Below, in pieces: positions 44,001 to 59,000 of a DNA stretch of 64,000 nucleotides. This DNA is from Paragonimus westermani (lineage: Eukaryota; Platyhelminthes; Trematoda; Plagiorchiida; Troglotrematidae): NCBI GenBank assembly GCA_008508345.1, contig QNGE01003767.1:1-64000 (forward strand). Direction: 5' to 3'. The position numbers were made by a program, and so were the translations under genes. The notes below the pieces were generated by a model. It worked only from the letters and a program-made list of their open reading frames with translations, was not told where the DNA came from and made no database searches. The stretch's first letter is position 1; each line of letters starts with the position of its first letter.

Positions 44001-47000
44001 ATTTCTGATCTATTTCACCATCAAACTTTAAATTTGCCGCGTAAAACTTACCACTGAATGCCACCATTCGATGCAAGAAGAGTTAGTGGTCTATGGATCT
44101 CAGTGTGAGGTGCATACGTTTTACCAACTAGCTGAAATTTGTTTTGTCGAACCACTGAATTTCGTCATGATCAATCAGTTCCGTTCCGTGCAGACAGCGC
44201 AGACCCAATATACATTTCAGTGACAAAATATTACCTGTTGGGTCACACATACATTACAAACAAAAAATGTCTTTATGCATATTCGTGTATTTAAATTACG
44301 TGTGATTTGTTGTAGGCACTTTGGAAAATAGAAATACTTTCATGAATTCATTACATTTGGAAACAAGACTTTGAAATAATTCCCTTTGGATGTAGTCAGT
44401 GAATGTGCATACTGTGAGAAATATCCAGTGATCAGTTCGTAATCAAATGAAGTAGTGTTTGCCTTTCACAGTCGTCACATACGTAATTTCACAAGTTCCG
44501 GTGTTACCCTTTTATTTTATCCACAAAAATATATATTTTTGTTGAACATATCCTACGCTTCAATGACCACTGGTTATTTTTAATTGACACGACTATTCGG
44601 TATGTTCAAACATTCTATTCCCATGTATACACTTGCAATCCATCAGTTAAGTGACCCTTCAGATTTATTCAACCGTGAGTACTGTACTGTACACTTTCTA
44701 TCTCCACAGTAATCTGAGAAGTTTGGATCACACGCTAATTGCACTTACATGCAAACTATAAAATAAGCTTTTAAATGAATATATTTGTTGTAGTCTGTGG
44801 ATAGGAAATTTTGGTAGGTTAATCCATTTTAATTGCTTCTAACTGTTAACGCATTTAACCAGGTCAGAAACATATAGAGCAAACGCGTATCGAAGATAAC
44901 TGATTGACGAGAAACCAAAGGTGTTACTGTCGAAATATTTCCATTGAAACAGGGGTGATGAACATCTCGTCAAAATCGAGTCTGCATCCAATAGACATTT
45001 TGACATTAGGCTTGCTCCTCACCATGACTGTGTATTCACTAGAGTGAAGAGGAGTTTGGCAACGCTCTACCGCATGTTCACTTGAAGTGTCACGTCCTCG
45101 CTAGTATGAGTAAACTGTCAAATATTCACAATTTTCTCAAAGTAGGAAAGACCTATAATGTGTGGCTTTCCATTCAAATGTCACACTGAGTGAAAACCAT
45201 GCTAGACTGTTTACAAACTCATATATTCAGAAAAACTGGATATTATTTCTCTTCCCACATAGAGGTCTCCTTTAAACCCACCGAAGGGCTGAGAGTTCGG
45301 TAGCATCTGATTTTCGGTATTTAGTGCTAACAAAATGAATCTGGAGTAACAGTTTGTAGATCAAGAGTTTATAGGGAGCGGGCGTCCAAAACTAAATTCG
45401 ACATGTTGATTGCAATAAGTCGTACCACATTTAAATCAAGACGGGAGAATATTGGTAACACCAACCACATAGGCTTGTCCAGACGTCGCCTGACTTTCAA
45501 CGAAGTGGAGACAAGAAGTACGGCGTTGACTAGTTGAGATGGTAGACCAATCTATTCACTGATCGACTCCTAACTTATCACAGCCCATTGGAGATATCAC
45601 TGCAATGACTTTTGCTCGTAGTGTGTGGTTGTCAAACCCACAAGTATAGTGGCCAAAAATAGTGATCAGCGGTGTAACTTATACTTTAATATACATTAAT
45701 ATATATGTATTGAGTTCATCTTCTCTGACACAGCTGTATAACTCCTATACAGATCTGAGTCGTCTCTCTATCATCGACTGATAATAACCGGTACAGTTCA
45801 AAATCGGACATGTACGACCTTGCTTTTTTTCGCGGTAACTCCGGTAACTCCTTATCTACAGAAAACAAGATAGTCTATCCACATTCTATGGATCGTTTAC
45901 CACAATGCACTCTTGTATCAACAGCACACAGCAACAGTGACGAGCTGGTAGTGTTCGTTGGCACAAGGAAGAATTGAACAAACAACAGGGGTCTCAGGGT
46001 GGAATTTACTCAACAAGCATCCTAATGGGCACTTGAAAAAGAACAAAATGGCATATGCCATCTTGTGCAGTTCCGAACCGAATGCCAGCTTGTTCGTAAC
46101 ACGCAAATGCTTATCCCTTGGTGGAAGTTTCGGTTTTTATCGACATATTCATCTTTTCTCTGTCCTGCAGATGTCAATGATGTCGATGATGTTCACAATC
46201 CAGCGACGTATACCTCAGTTATTGTTGTGTTTGATGACGTACGACGTAGTATAAAATTATAGTTCATTCACGTAACTGGTCCTCACGGTTACATCGACAT
46301 TGAAATCCATATAAGTTTCCGCTTGTGGCACAAAAGATTCAAACCCTGTTCACAAAGTTTCCGCCTATTACTTTCACCTATGGACAAAGCCATACCTAAA
46401 CTAACAACAAGCAAACCTTTTAGAAATTATAATCACCACTTTTCATTCAAAGCCTAACAAAATACTCTAAATGACATTTCGCTGGTGTCGTGTACAACCC
46501 AGCAGTGTCGATGGGATGCATTGAGAATACTAAACTTATTAGTTTACAAGCAAAACCAATGTGGAAAGGCACATACTTATACAATATCCATACAGTGGGA
46601 TCACATATGGATTGACGTAACCACTCTCCTGCTTATTAGGTGGTCTGAAAATGTACACCGTGTGTGTGTGGTGAAGACTTATCTAACGCTTTGTTTTCGC
46701 AGGCAAAAGGTAACTGACTCAAAAATTATTATTGTGTAATGTTAATCACAAGATTGGTTAAACTGTTCGCTATCATCTAAGAAAGCAGTTCTACAATGCA
46801 CAAACAACAGAGGTTTATCCGAGTCCGTTACATATACGATATTCTACATCCATCCAAATAGGGACCAATTTTTAGAACAGAACACTTTGCTTTCAGTGAA
46901 ATTGCTACCCTCTTAATCCACATCTGTCATATCCCTTGTTTCACAGACTTGACGTTTGCATCATCTCTGACACATGCTGGGAAATGGCCAGTCAAGAAAA

Positions 47001-50000
47001 GATGTCCTTATATAGCCTGGCACACCAGGTTATCTATTTTATGTTGGGCATAAATGTGAGTTCATTCTAAGAATCTTGTGTTTAATGGCTCTCCATTTGT
47101 TTCGTTGATCATTCATTTTGCTGAAGAATTTCAATATATGAGAACTCGATTAGTATGCGAAAAACGTTCTTCAGTTTTGCAACAGTCTCCCTCATAATGA
47201 ATGGGCAAGTGTGAATTTGGCGCAGAACTGTACATAGGGGATCAGTATGGCTGAGTTTGATGAGTCTTGATAAGTCGCAAGAAATTTCGGCTGATATAAA
47301 CACAATTTGAAGCATAACTAACTGCAGATTCCGCATTATCATAGAAAAGGATGTGCAGCAATAAAGCGTCTCATAACAAAGAAACTCGAATATAATATTT
47401 CCGTTCGAAATGCGACCGATTTCCTGAGATGATAGAGCATTTTGAACACCAAACACCAGCATGTGTGGCCGAGTTTTGCATGTCGCAATTTACTCATATC
47501 TGACATGGGGTCATCGTTGCAGTGTTCAACAAGATTCTCACAAAAAATTGATCGGAATAAAAATCTTGACGATGGCAATCAGTTTTACAGCTGACTACCA
47601 TTAAGCGAAGCAAAACGAGTGTAGTGTTTCTTTCTACAGGAGTTATTTGATAAGTTTGTATGAATGCTCTCCTGCACATTCTGGGACACGTTTGCGTTTT
47701 ATCGCATCGGCGGATGTGTTCGTGGGCAGAATATTGTTTATATCAACGGAATAAAGCATCGTATGGAAGTTTTGGAGGAGGTAAGTTCAAAACCATAATC
47801 TGTTTTTACCTAGCCACGTGCTGAAAACCTACATGACTGCTGGGGAGTAAAACACTTTTGGGCATTAAAAGGTGCCAAACTGCAGATTCGTTGGTGAGAC
47901 CCATCCCATGCTGTCCTGACTACCTACCTTCAGTTAGGTAGGTAGCCTATACAACCAGCATTGTAACGTTTTATATTCATCTCTACCGGTAAACACTGCA
48001 TGAGGTAAAATTTTTGTATATGTAAGAGTGGGTATACTGCCATGGTTAAACAATGGAGAACCGATGTTAGCCGAATGGAACGTTGTAAACCATCGCTTCA
48101 CAATGAGAAACATGCAAAAAAAGAGTGTTACTATTAGGCAGAAAAAACAAAGAACGGTTTATTGTAATGTGCACCAGTTACTCAATATCCCAAGACATAT
48201 AGGCCCGTCATCTAAATCAGAAAATTGAACTAAAACCTACTGAATGTCTCGACTCGGCGTTTTACGCAACTTCAGGCACATTTGATACCTTCACTTCTGC
48301 TCTGAATTTCACTGCTATCTACACCATGGCCTTGAAAAGAGGAAGTAAAATGAGGATCACATTTTTCGCTACCAAGGTGAGAAACCATTAGTCAGAATTG
48401 AAATGTTTTCTTACCTGAAGTATGAATGAATCTAAATAAGGTACAGTATAGTCGAATGCATCATATAAATCTCTTATTCTAAGTTGAGCAACGTTTTGTT
48501 CTGCATTTTTAATTAACAAAATTGTTATGAAATTTTTTCATGCAACAGAAAATATCACAACATCTCTCATCACATAGTTCTTCTCAAATTAATCTATGTC
48601 ACATTTTGTTTGAATGCTGCATCTACTAGTGACTGATATGTATTTCTGTCGCGTTATCTGTTCATAGACTGTAGTAGTCTATAAGAAATCGTTCAGAGCC
48701 AAAAATGTGTAAACAGTTATTATTACGGAAGAATGGTATAAAGTAACTTAATTCAGTGGAGATAACACTAGGACATAAAGTTTGCAAGTAAAATTGGTGA
48801 ACCTGTTACCAGTAGACGTGGCATCCATAGACTAAGAAAGACCTTGCGAATAAGTGTTAGTATTATGCAATCTACCGTTGAAATGTGGTAGGTTGACTGT
48901 ATTTCTCAAAGGTTCAACCAACATGATCAAATTTGGTCGAACAAAACTGCCTAATATTGAACCCACGATACATTAAATTAGATCAAAATGTTTTCAAAAA
49001 TCTCCCTAGTCTCAGAAGCCAGATATACAAACTACGTTTCAAACCTAATTAGTTGTCAAGTGATATTGAAGACAATGTTCAATTCCATGATTTGATAGGT
49101 TTACTGTTTCACTGTTCCCACGACTGGTGAGCAATTTCGTGGAGAAAACAGCGTGTAGACAAAACCTGTTGGACACCTTCGTACGATATAATATTATTTT
49201 GATATTTCTACCAAGTACACAGTTTCGCAAGACTGACGACTCAGTTATATTTTGCTCACTGCTTGTGTGGTGTACACTGGCAAAATTGAGCTGTATACAA
49301 TAAATCGAACGCAAACAGCGACCTTATTGAATTCAATAAACGGGGGAAATGTTGGCGAAAAGTGTGAGAAGGTCATGTACGAAGTATTCACTCTACGATC
49401 GATAGTTCAAATTCCGCGCATCTGCATATGTGCCACACAATTTCGACGATAGATATAGCTACCAGCTTCAAAATGGACGGACTTATCAGACGAATAGCCT
49501 ATTAGTGACAACTTTCGGGCCAAATAAAACAAGACAGACCTAATTTCTTTGATCAGCAGATAATTTGACACCGCATTTGTGGTTCTATCAAAAGAGGGTT
49601 TTCACTGCCGTGAGTGAGCTCTTCTTGAAACGTGAGCATACCGTTTTGCAATATGATTTAGCTCACCCGTTAACAAACTTACTTACTGCTCCAGTTGCAC
49701 TCATAATTAGTCGATTGAAACTAAGGTTTACTGATAAGTAGCGTACGGTCACAAGTTAGTATAAGTTGGGCGTCACTCGCAATTTACAGCGGCTCTCCAT
49801 TCATGTAAGTTCTCCAACCGACACCTTGAGAAAAGATAAACTCCTGTGCATCTCATATATTGTCAGCTGTGTATACAGCTGCCGTGGCCAGGGGTTGAGT
49901 TTCCGGCACGCCTTCATAAAACACTGGAGTTGACCAGTGCAACAGTGACCTCCACGATGCATAGCTGAATTAGCATGTGCACCATTCATAAATGCACATG

Positions 50001-53000
50001 AATGTTTAGTCCACAACAAAGCGGAAGGCCACAAAACCATGGGAAAATTACGGTTAACGACAGCACTTGATGATGATATGAAACACGTGGAGACAAACAA
50101 ATATTTCTTTAAAATTCACCGGTGTGTTTTCGGCCGATAAAAATGACGTCCTGGTTGACCACGTTTGTAAAATCGCTCACAGTATTTAGAGAGTATGATC
50201 ACTTCTTCTACCCAGATGTATTGCGTCTCTGATACAAAATTTGCTAAGTGAGAGAGAATAACCGTTTCAATATGGAACTAAGAAGTAGTAAGCCACTCGA
50301 AGCTCACTGTTTGCGAGGCAATCATCGAAAAACATTATGAGACCCATTTAGTAGAGGTTTTCTACTAGGCAAACGACAAAAAATGTTCTCATAATTCTAT
50401 TCAGAGTCGTGGTGGTCAGCTAATGGATAGTAAGATTCGTTCGCTTAAAGGCACTTTGCGCGGTAAACAACAATCGAAGCAGCTCATCACCCAAGTTTGT
50501 AAGAGCAATCGAAGCGCTCAAATAATCGACGTGCATTGCTTAATTCAAGTACCAATAACTTTGTTAGGTGTGATACTAAATCACTGATGTTAGTTGGTGA
50601 CAGATCAAGTAAACGTGGCGTAATATTGTGGTTTGTTTGGAAATGTTTTGCTATCAGCTCGACAGTGAATGAACTGGAAATTCAAAGCTCATTAGCACTG
50701 CTTACATATTCAAAATTCACCCCTCACTCACTATTTTCGGTTATATACAACCTACACTCTTTCAAGAATGTTACATGTCACAATTCAAAATAAGTCAAAT
50801 ATCAAGTCTCAGAAGGTATCACTGTGTCGTTTGTTAGAATCATATCAAGTGAAACAGCATTAAGCAAAAACAAACTGAAGTTTCTATGACGCAGCGCTGT
50901 TTTCGAAGAATGTATATAGTAGTCTGTTTCATCTACTTTCTCTGATGATGAATTTGAAAAACCTATCTATTTTCAACAAGAACGCACGTTGAACTAGCAC
51001 CTCCAGCGACTGCCAGTTGCCTATGACTTGTAGGTCCTTATGTTTCTCTAGAGAAGAAAAAGATCATTTGTATGCAGCCCAAAAGAGACCTTGAGGTGTT
51101 TGTGGAATGTTTCTAGGTTGCGGAAAAACGAGTGTGCACTATGTTACCAACTAGCATTCAAACGCCTAAAGGCATCCTGCCCGTACAACCAGAAGAACAG
51201 GCATGGGCAGAAAAAAGCACGGAGAGAAACACAGAGACGGACACGTACATCGGATGACTTGTACAACTGCCATAGGGTGTAAACAAATAGATGTTTGGCT
51301 CCGACTGATCCTGGCGTGTGACACACAAGCGGAGTTCGGAATATGATAGCTTGGCAGAACGTCCCACAGTGGGCACAACTCAGCCGAAGGGGTGTTTTTT
51401 GCACACATTGGAAACTCAGGCCATATAGCAAACTTTTTAATAGTTCCTTCCCGATCAACAAAAAAGTTATAAGGAGATACACATCCTACGAAAGTGGTGA
51501 GACTGTTTAGTAACCAAAGTGTATTTTTTTTATAATGCGCAACAGAGCGCACTGCATTTCTTAAGGGCACAACAACATCCGGCACCAGTTCCCTCTTATC
51601 AAACTGCCCAAAATATCGGTGACAACCATTAGGCTATATGTAATGTAACCCTCTGTTAAACGTTAGTGGAACACTTTTCTTCCGTTTCTTTCGCGGATCT
51701 GAATGTAGGTTTTGCCAGGTTTAAATGGGTGATGTCTTTAAATGCATATTTTTGTGCACTGATATTATGCTACCCCCTTTGACAAGCCGTCATTCTTTGT
51801 TAATAACCAAAACTTAAATACCTGTTGCTAGATTCAATTTATAACTGTGTACACCTCAGTTTCGTAACGAGTGAGCTACATTAATCTACCACGAAACGAT
51901 TTTCTTACACGAAGTGTTAATTCCTCGAGCATCCGATGTGATGAATAGCGATGCGGAATTTCAGGCTCTTTGTCATCAACTTCAAAAGTCGAATCAGTCA
52001 CACGCGTTATTGAAAAACGTTTGAACCGCAAATAGTTAGCTATCACCGGTTTCTCCACTAAAATACTCTAAACTTTTCGAAGGTCACTGGCGTCCCGATG
52101 CTCATTTTAACTCACCAACCGAAGTTATCCGCACAAAAGTGGTTGAGGCTAACTGTCGGGTTGTCATGGTCGTGATCACATAATACTTGGTATGCTTACA
52201 AGTGTGCCTAGTGCCTGTTTGTCCTTATCTGTACGATGTATATAAATGGCACGCTTTACGTTCATAACAGATGAGAATAAACAAAATTTTAACAAAACAC
52301 AATAGAGACCTTTCTGCTTTGATGAAGTATTCAACAGTCCTCATCCACCTCTATTCGTGTTCACATGCTGATAAGGAACTTTCAGGAAGCTACTGGTAGT
52401 AGGCAGTAACTGAACCGTATAAAAATACATCGTTTGGTAAACCCTGTATGTTCATATATATACGGTAAACAATCGGCTGCTTAAAAATGTCTAGCGCGAT
52501 AGATTATATATGTGGCGGTTCCAAAACGAAAGCAGCACAGCTCCGTTGGAAGGACATAGGGTTTCAGTCCGGTCAACGTTTAACCTAATTCCCTAGTGCA
52601 AAACAGTAATTGGTATCCAATAACCGTGATTATTGGTGGCTTATGGTAACATCTGTTCACATGAGGTCAGAAACGTTTATTCCGCAACACCATGAAAAAT
52701 TGGTTCAGGCTTCATTAGACAATGTCAATTTATATGTTTGCTCTTGGCACTGAAACCTAACCGGCAGCTAATGTAATCCTTGGAATTCACATTGAATTTT
52801 TCGACTGAGGGATGAAACGCATTTTTACACATCCACCTGCAAGCATGCTTTCCTAAACATTACAAATCAGCGCGTAACATCGTGACGGTGTAAACAACTT
52901 TGTATCAGTAGCATTGGTACAGTCGAAAATTACCTAAACAGTAAAAAACTATTCTCAACACTAAAACAAAAGCATATTACTAATGAGTAGTGTGGCAGAT

Positions 53001-56000
53001 TTGTGATTTTAGATGAGACCGAACTGTGAAAAGTCATGGCTTCGGCTGGATTCGAACCAGCGACAGACACAGCATGCCTCAACGCGGCAAGCGCTCTACC
53101 AGATGAGCTACGAAGCCACACCAGGAGCTGGGAAATTTCACATTTGGACTCGGTTACCCACCCGTCCCACTGTCTCATATGGAATCCACCGCACTACTCA
53201 TTAGTACTACAATTTCTATGCTCAGCAGTGGCGTTGGTGGATTCCAGCGTGGACTGTTCGAGAAATCCTGCCAGGGCAGTCGATCCCCTGAATCATTTGG
53301 TGGATTCCATATAAGACAGTGGGACGGGTGGGTAACTGAGTCCAACTGTGAAATTTCCGAGCTCCTGGTGTGGCTTCGTAGCTCAGCTGGTAGAGCGCTT
53401 GCCGCGTTTAGGCATGCTGTGTCTGTCGCTGGTTCGAATCCAGTCGAAGCCATGACTTTTCACAGTTCGGTCTCATTTAAAAACATATGCATATGTTTTT
53501 TCCGCCCTGATCACCTGCAGGCAACTTTGCGAAGTAGTTTTTTTTACCATCGGTTACTGGAACACGTTTGTAATGAAAAATTAATTGAATAATAAGTAAA
53601 TTTAAGATCAGGTGTCACGTAAACAGTAGTGGAAATGAAAGAAACTTAGGAGGTTTATTGAGACCTATTTACTAGGCTTTATGACTGTGATCTAAACTTA
53701 CAATGACGATAGCCAACAAGGCAAAAAATTCACTCTGTCACTCTTGACAAGATAGGTTTCCCTTACCTACTGTGCGGCAAAACTATTGACCAAATTCGTT
53801 GGAATGAAAATGTTCCCCTAAGACAACAGGGAAACGTTCTCCCACTTTCCACATGCTGTCTGTTTTTGATAGAAGAGTAACACACCACCCGCCCCAATAT
53901 TCAGAAATGCATTTGGTTCCTCATTTAGATTACCCCATTCACGTCCGTCTGTTTGGTACACTTCTTCAATAAGAGCGAAAAACCCTAATTCTGTTAATCT
54001 TGTCAATCTCCGTGATGGGTTCGTTTTTAATTCATGTGTTGCCGTTACCGTAAAACTGTATAAAGGCATTTATGTTGAACACTTCAGAAATAAGCTCACA
54101 CGAATCTGTGGATTTTCACCGAAATTTAGTAACATATGATCATATGGTACCCGCACTAACCGTCTGCGATATTTCCATCGTTCACACATACACCTTATCC
54201 AGACGAACTGTAATCTCCCGGGCCTGGACTACTTTCAGGCAGAGTTCTCCAAGCTAACCCAAAGTTAACAGTGGATAGTACTGTATATTTTGCTAGCCAT
54301 GTAATAATGCATTTGTACAAACGCCCAACTTCAGTCAACTTTGACCGGTTAACAGGAATCGCATGCCTCTGCCATCTGCCTAATCACCACTTGAACTACG
54401 GAGACTTCCAGGACCCAATCGCCTAAACATTCCAGCGCGCACTAGGCATCCACGATGTTCCTTGAAGTGAACCAGTTTCACAGTAACCAAATACAGTATG
54501 AAGTTGTTCTATTCCAAAACACATGAAGGCGGTTGAAAGCAGGCTAATGCCAAAGTTTTGGGTAATTTCGTCATTATCTTGTTGCTTAGGTTTTTCTCAT
54601 TAGGCTACCCAGTTGTAAGACTATAACATTTTGTAGAAAATACTGGGAAAAACTGTCAACTGCCATTGAGCACAGTGTGCTGAAGAATCAAGGGTGAAGT
54701 TGAACAACAGTAATACCTGTGAGTTTGTCGGACTAAACTCTGATAATCACCCGCCAAACGATTCGAAACTGCGGAAGCCCAGGGATATCATCGCGCAACC
54801 TCTTCACTGTGTATGAGTTGGAATGGTGTTGAGTTATACTGACCGATCCGAGAACCCGACATTGATTACTGAAGCCCACAAACGAACAGTTAGTAACACG
54901 ATACTATAGCCACTATTAACAGATACATAAAATTTTGAGTGATGTAAACTGAACATTGTACACTTGTTCAGGAATTCGGCGAATTCAACTTGAAGAAAAG
55001 TCGTGATTGTGAGGCCATCGACTGGCTCTAACGCAACGGTTATCGTATCTATTCTGGGAGCGATCTATAGATTGCACCAGGACTCATCAACAAATGTGGT
55101 TGAGCGCTTACATTTGGCAAGTCAGTTGTGTTAGCATAAGGTCAATTAAACAGTAACAGCTTGGCAGCTGTTCATATCTCGGTCGTGGTAAGGATGTGTA
55201 CTGCTGATAAGCTCCAACAGAACACGAAACTCCAGCATGATGTGTAGTTTTAAATAAACCGAATAGAAAACATGCAACTACAATGGCTGTGGTCATTTGT
55301 GAATAACATCGATTTTACGTCATGATTGCTGTTATATATGCGTTGACGGCCAACTGAAGATACACATTACGATAAAGAAAGCCACATTTTATAGAACAGC
55401 GTTTAATTAGTTGACCGTTTTAATATCTATGCAAGTTGACCGAAAGTGGTTTCCTTCTATCTAACTCACAATTGAATTTTATTTCGCTGTTCGACTATGT
55501 TTTCTGTGTCGAAATTCCCTGTGCATCCGGAAGTAAAGGTTTTTGAAAAGTGTCATCTGCACATCCCAGCGTTCAACTGAGTCATATTCAACTAGATTAG
55601 GTGGTACGTAATCAGATATGCGAGCTATCGTCCTCAACCGTGTCATAACATACACTTCAAGCGGTTTTATAGGCAGAGGTTTGTCAAGTCTTGTCCATTC
55701 CCCATCCTGAACCCTGACCTTTTTGGATTTGAGGTGAACGCTTTGACCACTTCTTACTTAAAAACATGACTGAATCACTAACTGTGTGCTTCCGGCAAAT
55801 TTCGATTGCGATTAGTGGTCAGATTTGCAGATATCTCAAAGGATTGTTTCTTATAATCCGCGTTACCGATCTCTGGGAGCAATCTAAGAACACAAGTAAA
55901 AGACGGTAGAAATTTTAGACTGGAGGAGGGCAACTGGGTGCAAAAGAACTTTGAGAGTTTGAAGTTGCAAGTTTGTTTCTGGTAACCCACTCGATTTTGA

Positions 56001-59000
56001 AAAAAGGTGCTAAGATTGAACCGAATATCGTGTTAACTTCTAGAAATAGATTTAGCATTTTGAAATTGTGGCTTGCAATGTGGGAAAGAGGAGGTTCGCT
56101 TTTTGTTAATCATATGTCACTCACAACTTACGAAGACATTTGCATCCAACAGAACATTCAAAATAGCGCGTTTTGATAGACTCTAGACAGCCGTTTAGTA
56201 CACCTCGTCAGTGATGCAGATCCTTGCCAAAAACTTGACTTTGTCTAGAATTATGCTTAATATGAGATCGAGGAGGCTGCGAACAATGCATTCGCCTCAC
56301 GGATGCCTGAGACGGGAGCCAAATTCCTGTGGTAGCAACATTATGCGCTCTTAAGAAGGCCGAACAAGTGTAAAACTTCAGTAAAGTGTCTCCTTAAAAA
56401 GAGGACGGCTGAGCTTTTTCTTTTAATTCAACTACTACAATCAGAAGTGGTTATCGTTCAGTTTTATCTTATAAATAACTTGCGTATATTTCGACATTTC
56501 CACTTCAGTTTTCGCGTAATGTGTGTTGAGTTAACGACTTTTCTAAAATTCGCTTCGGAGTGCTAAATGAAAAACAGGCTGTCAACGTCTAGAGAACACT
56601 GCTCATTACAGAAAATCTAACAACTTCGATTAACTATTGTATTTATTGGAAAACGATGCGAGACATTTTTTAAATACAAGAGATATGACAAAATTTCACG
56701 GGTGTCTAACTTTTAAATTGCGCAGTATGTTTCCTTTGCCAGTTCTGTTTACTAGAAATAGCCAATTACTTCACACATCGGTTTTTAGCGGAACGTTACT
56801 TTTAAACGTGTGGTCCAATGAAGTAAATGTGTCTACAAAGTAGCTGAGGGCGATTTTTCGACACTTACGTCGTGACTGTCACTTTCTAATTATGTCTACA
56901 TTGAGCTATCAGCAACAAAATAAAGGTTGTTGTCGATTGCGTAAAAGTCCATTACTCTGAGTTTAGTTCATCTTCCCGAATACGCCCACTCCTCGTGTTG
57001 ACTTATATTGTAACCACAATATCAGGGTGAATTTAACCTGGATCTAGCATTTTTTTCGATCCGTTACCATTGTCCACTTGATCACCAGGCCTATGAACAT
57101 TGTTTTAAACAAAGAATTTGTTGCAGCGGGTGTGTAGCTCAGCAATATGCCATTTGGTCCTCATCAGTACGCAACAGACGGAGTAGCTGAGTATCTGAGT
57201 GTCTACTTGAGAGTGCACCACAAAACATCAGGCTTCCTGAAAGTTTATCAAGCGCGTGCGGTAGCATTCAATGAAAATCAGCCACCTAGTGTAGGCATCA
57301 TTTATCAAGATTAATGGCCCATTCGCGTGTCACACATCAGTAGACATCTAGATGGTTGTTATGTGAAAGTCAATCTCATCACTGTTTTATTATTGACAGT
57401 CTGGTTGTGGACTCCAAATGGAGAACATGCTTCGAGAACAAAACCCTGTCTCGTCTCTGAATCACATGTTGCAAACATTGTGCAGTCGTGTTGCTGCTGA
57501 GGCACAGAAAATCGCTGACGCCGGTTTCCCGGCGGAATTGAGAGATTTGTTCATGGAGCACAGTAAGTTCACGTAGTTCCATTATCTTCATCAGTTTTTA
57601 GGGGTCATTTTTAGTAACTGCCTTGCGCCCAGGCCACTTTCATCATGTAGCCGTGCCGAGATTTCTTACCCAACAACAAGAAGGTTGCGCCCAAATCAAA
57701 GACATCTGATTTAACAATTTGATATATATCCACTATTCTGTGCAAACCAGTTCTTAACGGCTCCCTTTCGTCAAACTCTTGTTAATTGCTTATGAATGCT
57801 GGGGTATTTAGCTGATATAGACTAAAATGCATACCACTCATCAAGAACCTAAAATGTTACTCAGTGGGTTCTTTCAGATAGGAGACTTAGACTTCCGTTA
57901 AATGTTTCAATCGGTGGGTTATTGGGTAGAGATAAGAAGACAGTCACCATGTATTCTACCAGAGTGTATCGGACAACGTGATCATCATTCACTGGCAAAA
58001 TTGGCTGGGCATTCACTTATAATTGTTAAGTCGTGCTTAATGTGAGGTCAGTGGCACTGTGACCCATATGGATGCTTCGTGACAGCTTGAATGGAGTTCT
58101 AATCCCGGCTTTGGTGAACATATGCACTACTGATCAGCTCTACAGAGGATGAAACTCGAGAGTAGTGCTTCTTTTTCGAAACACGTTGGCTAGAAAGTCT
58201 GTTTTAGCGCAAAGATTGTCATCAACTGTGAGTATTATGTGGCCTGAACTACACTTTGATCGCAGCCTTCTTGTTCCGACAAAATCGAAAATCAATTCTT
58301 GATGCCAGAACTTACTGCATCCGTAGTCTTCTTCCGTTAAAGTTATTCAATACACTGTCCCATTTAGTTGACCTTGTTTTATTTTCAGTGAATGAGACGG
58401 TGGTAATTTCACCTTAGTTAAGTTAAAACCATAAGTCGTATCGCTTTTCAAGAGAGATTTCTGAGTAATAATGGGTGATTAAGAATTTCGGCTGACGACA
58501 GTTAAGCATAACCTGTTCACAGCAAATTACATACTCAGGGGATCTTATCAACCACACAAAACTCAGGATTAGATCTACAGTCCAATGTGAGTAACGTTTT
58601 TTGGTCGAACCTCGTTATGTTGGAAATTGAGACGCAAAAAGTAATTCTTTGGCTTGGCAGAAAAGAATCTTTGAAATGAACTTGAACTTTATTCAGAAAG
58701 CTCATTGGTTAGATGTTCACTAGATCACGTTTCAATCCATCGTCACGGAAAACAGCTTGCAAAAATCATGCCACAAAACTCAATCTTAAAACTGAAGTGA
58801 AAAACACCAGACCACAGAGGTGATAAACGAGACTTTCGCCCTATGTGGATACATACTGCAGTGTTGGTTTTTACACAGCACAGACACGTTTCGTGAAGAG
58901 CAATGCAAGATTACAGATATGCACAGAAGCGGATCCGGATGAACGACAGTTTCTTTCTGCTAGAAGGGCTGAGTGCAATTTGAGAATAACGATAGCCTCA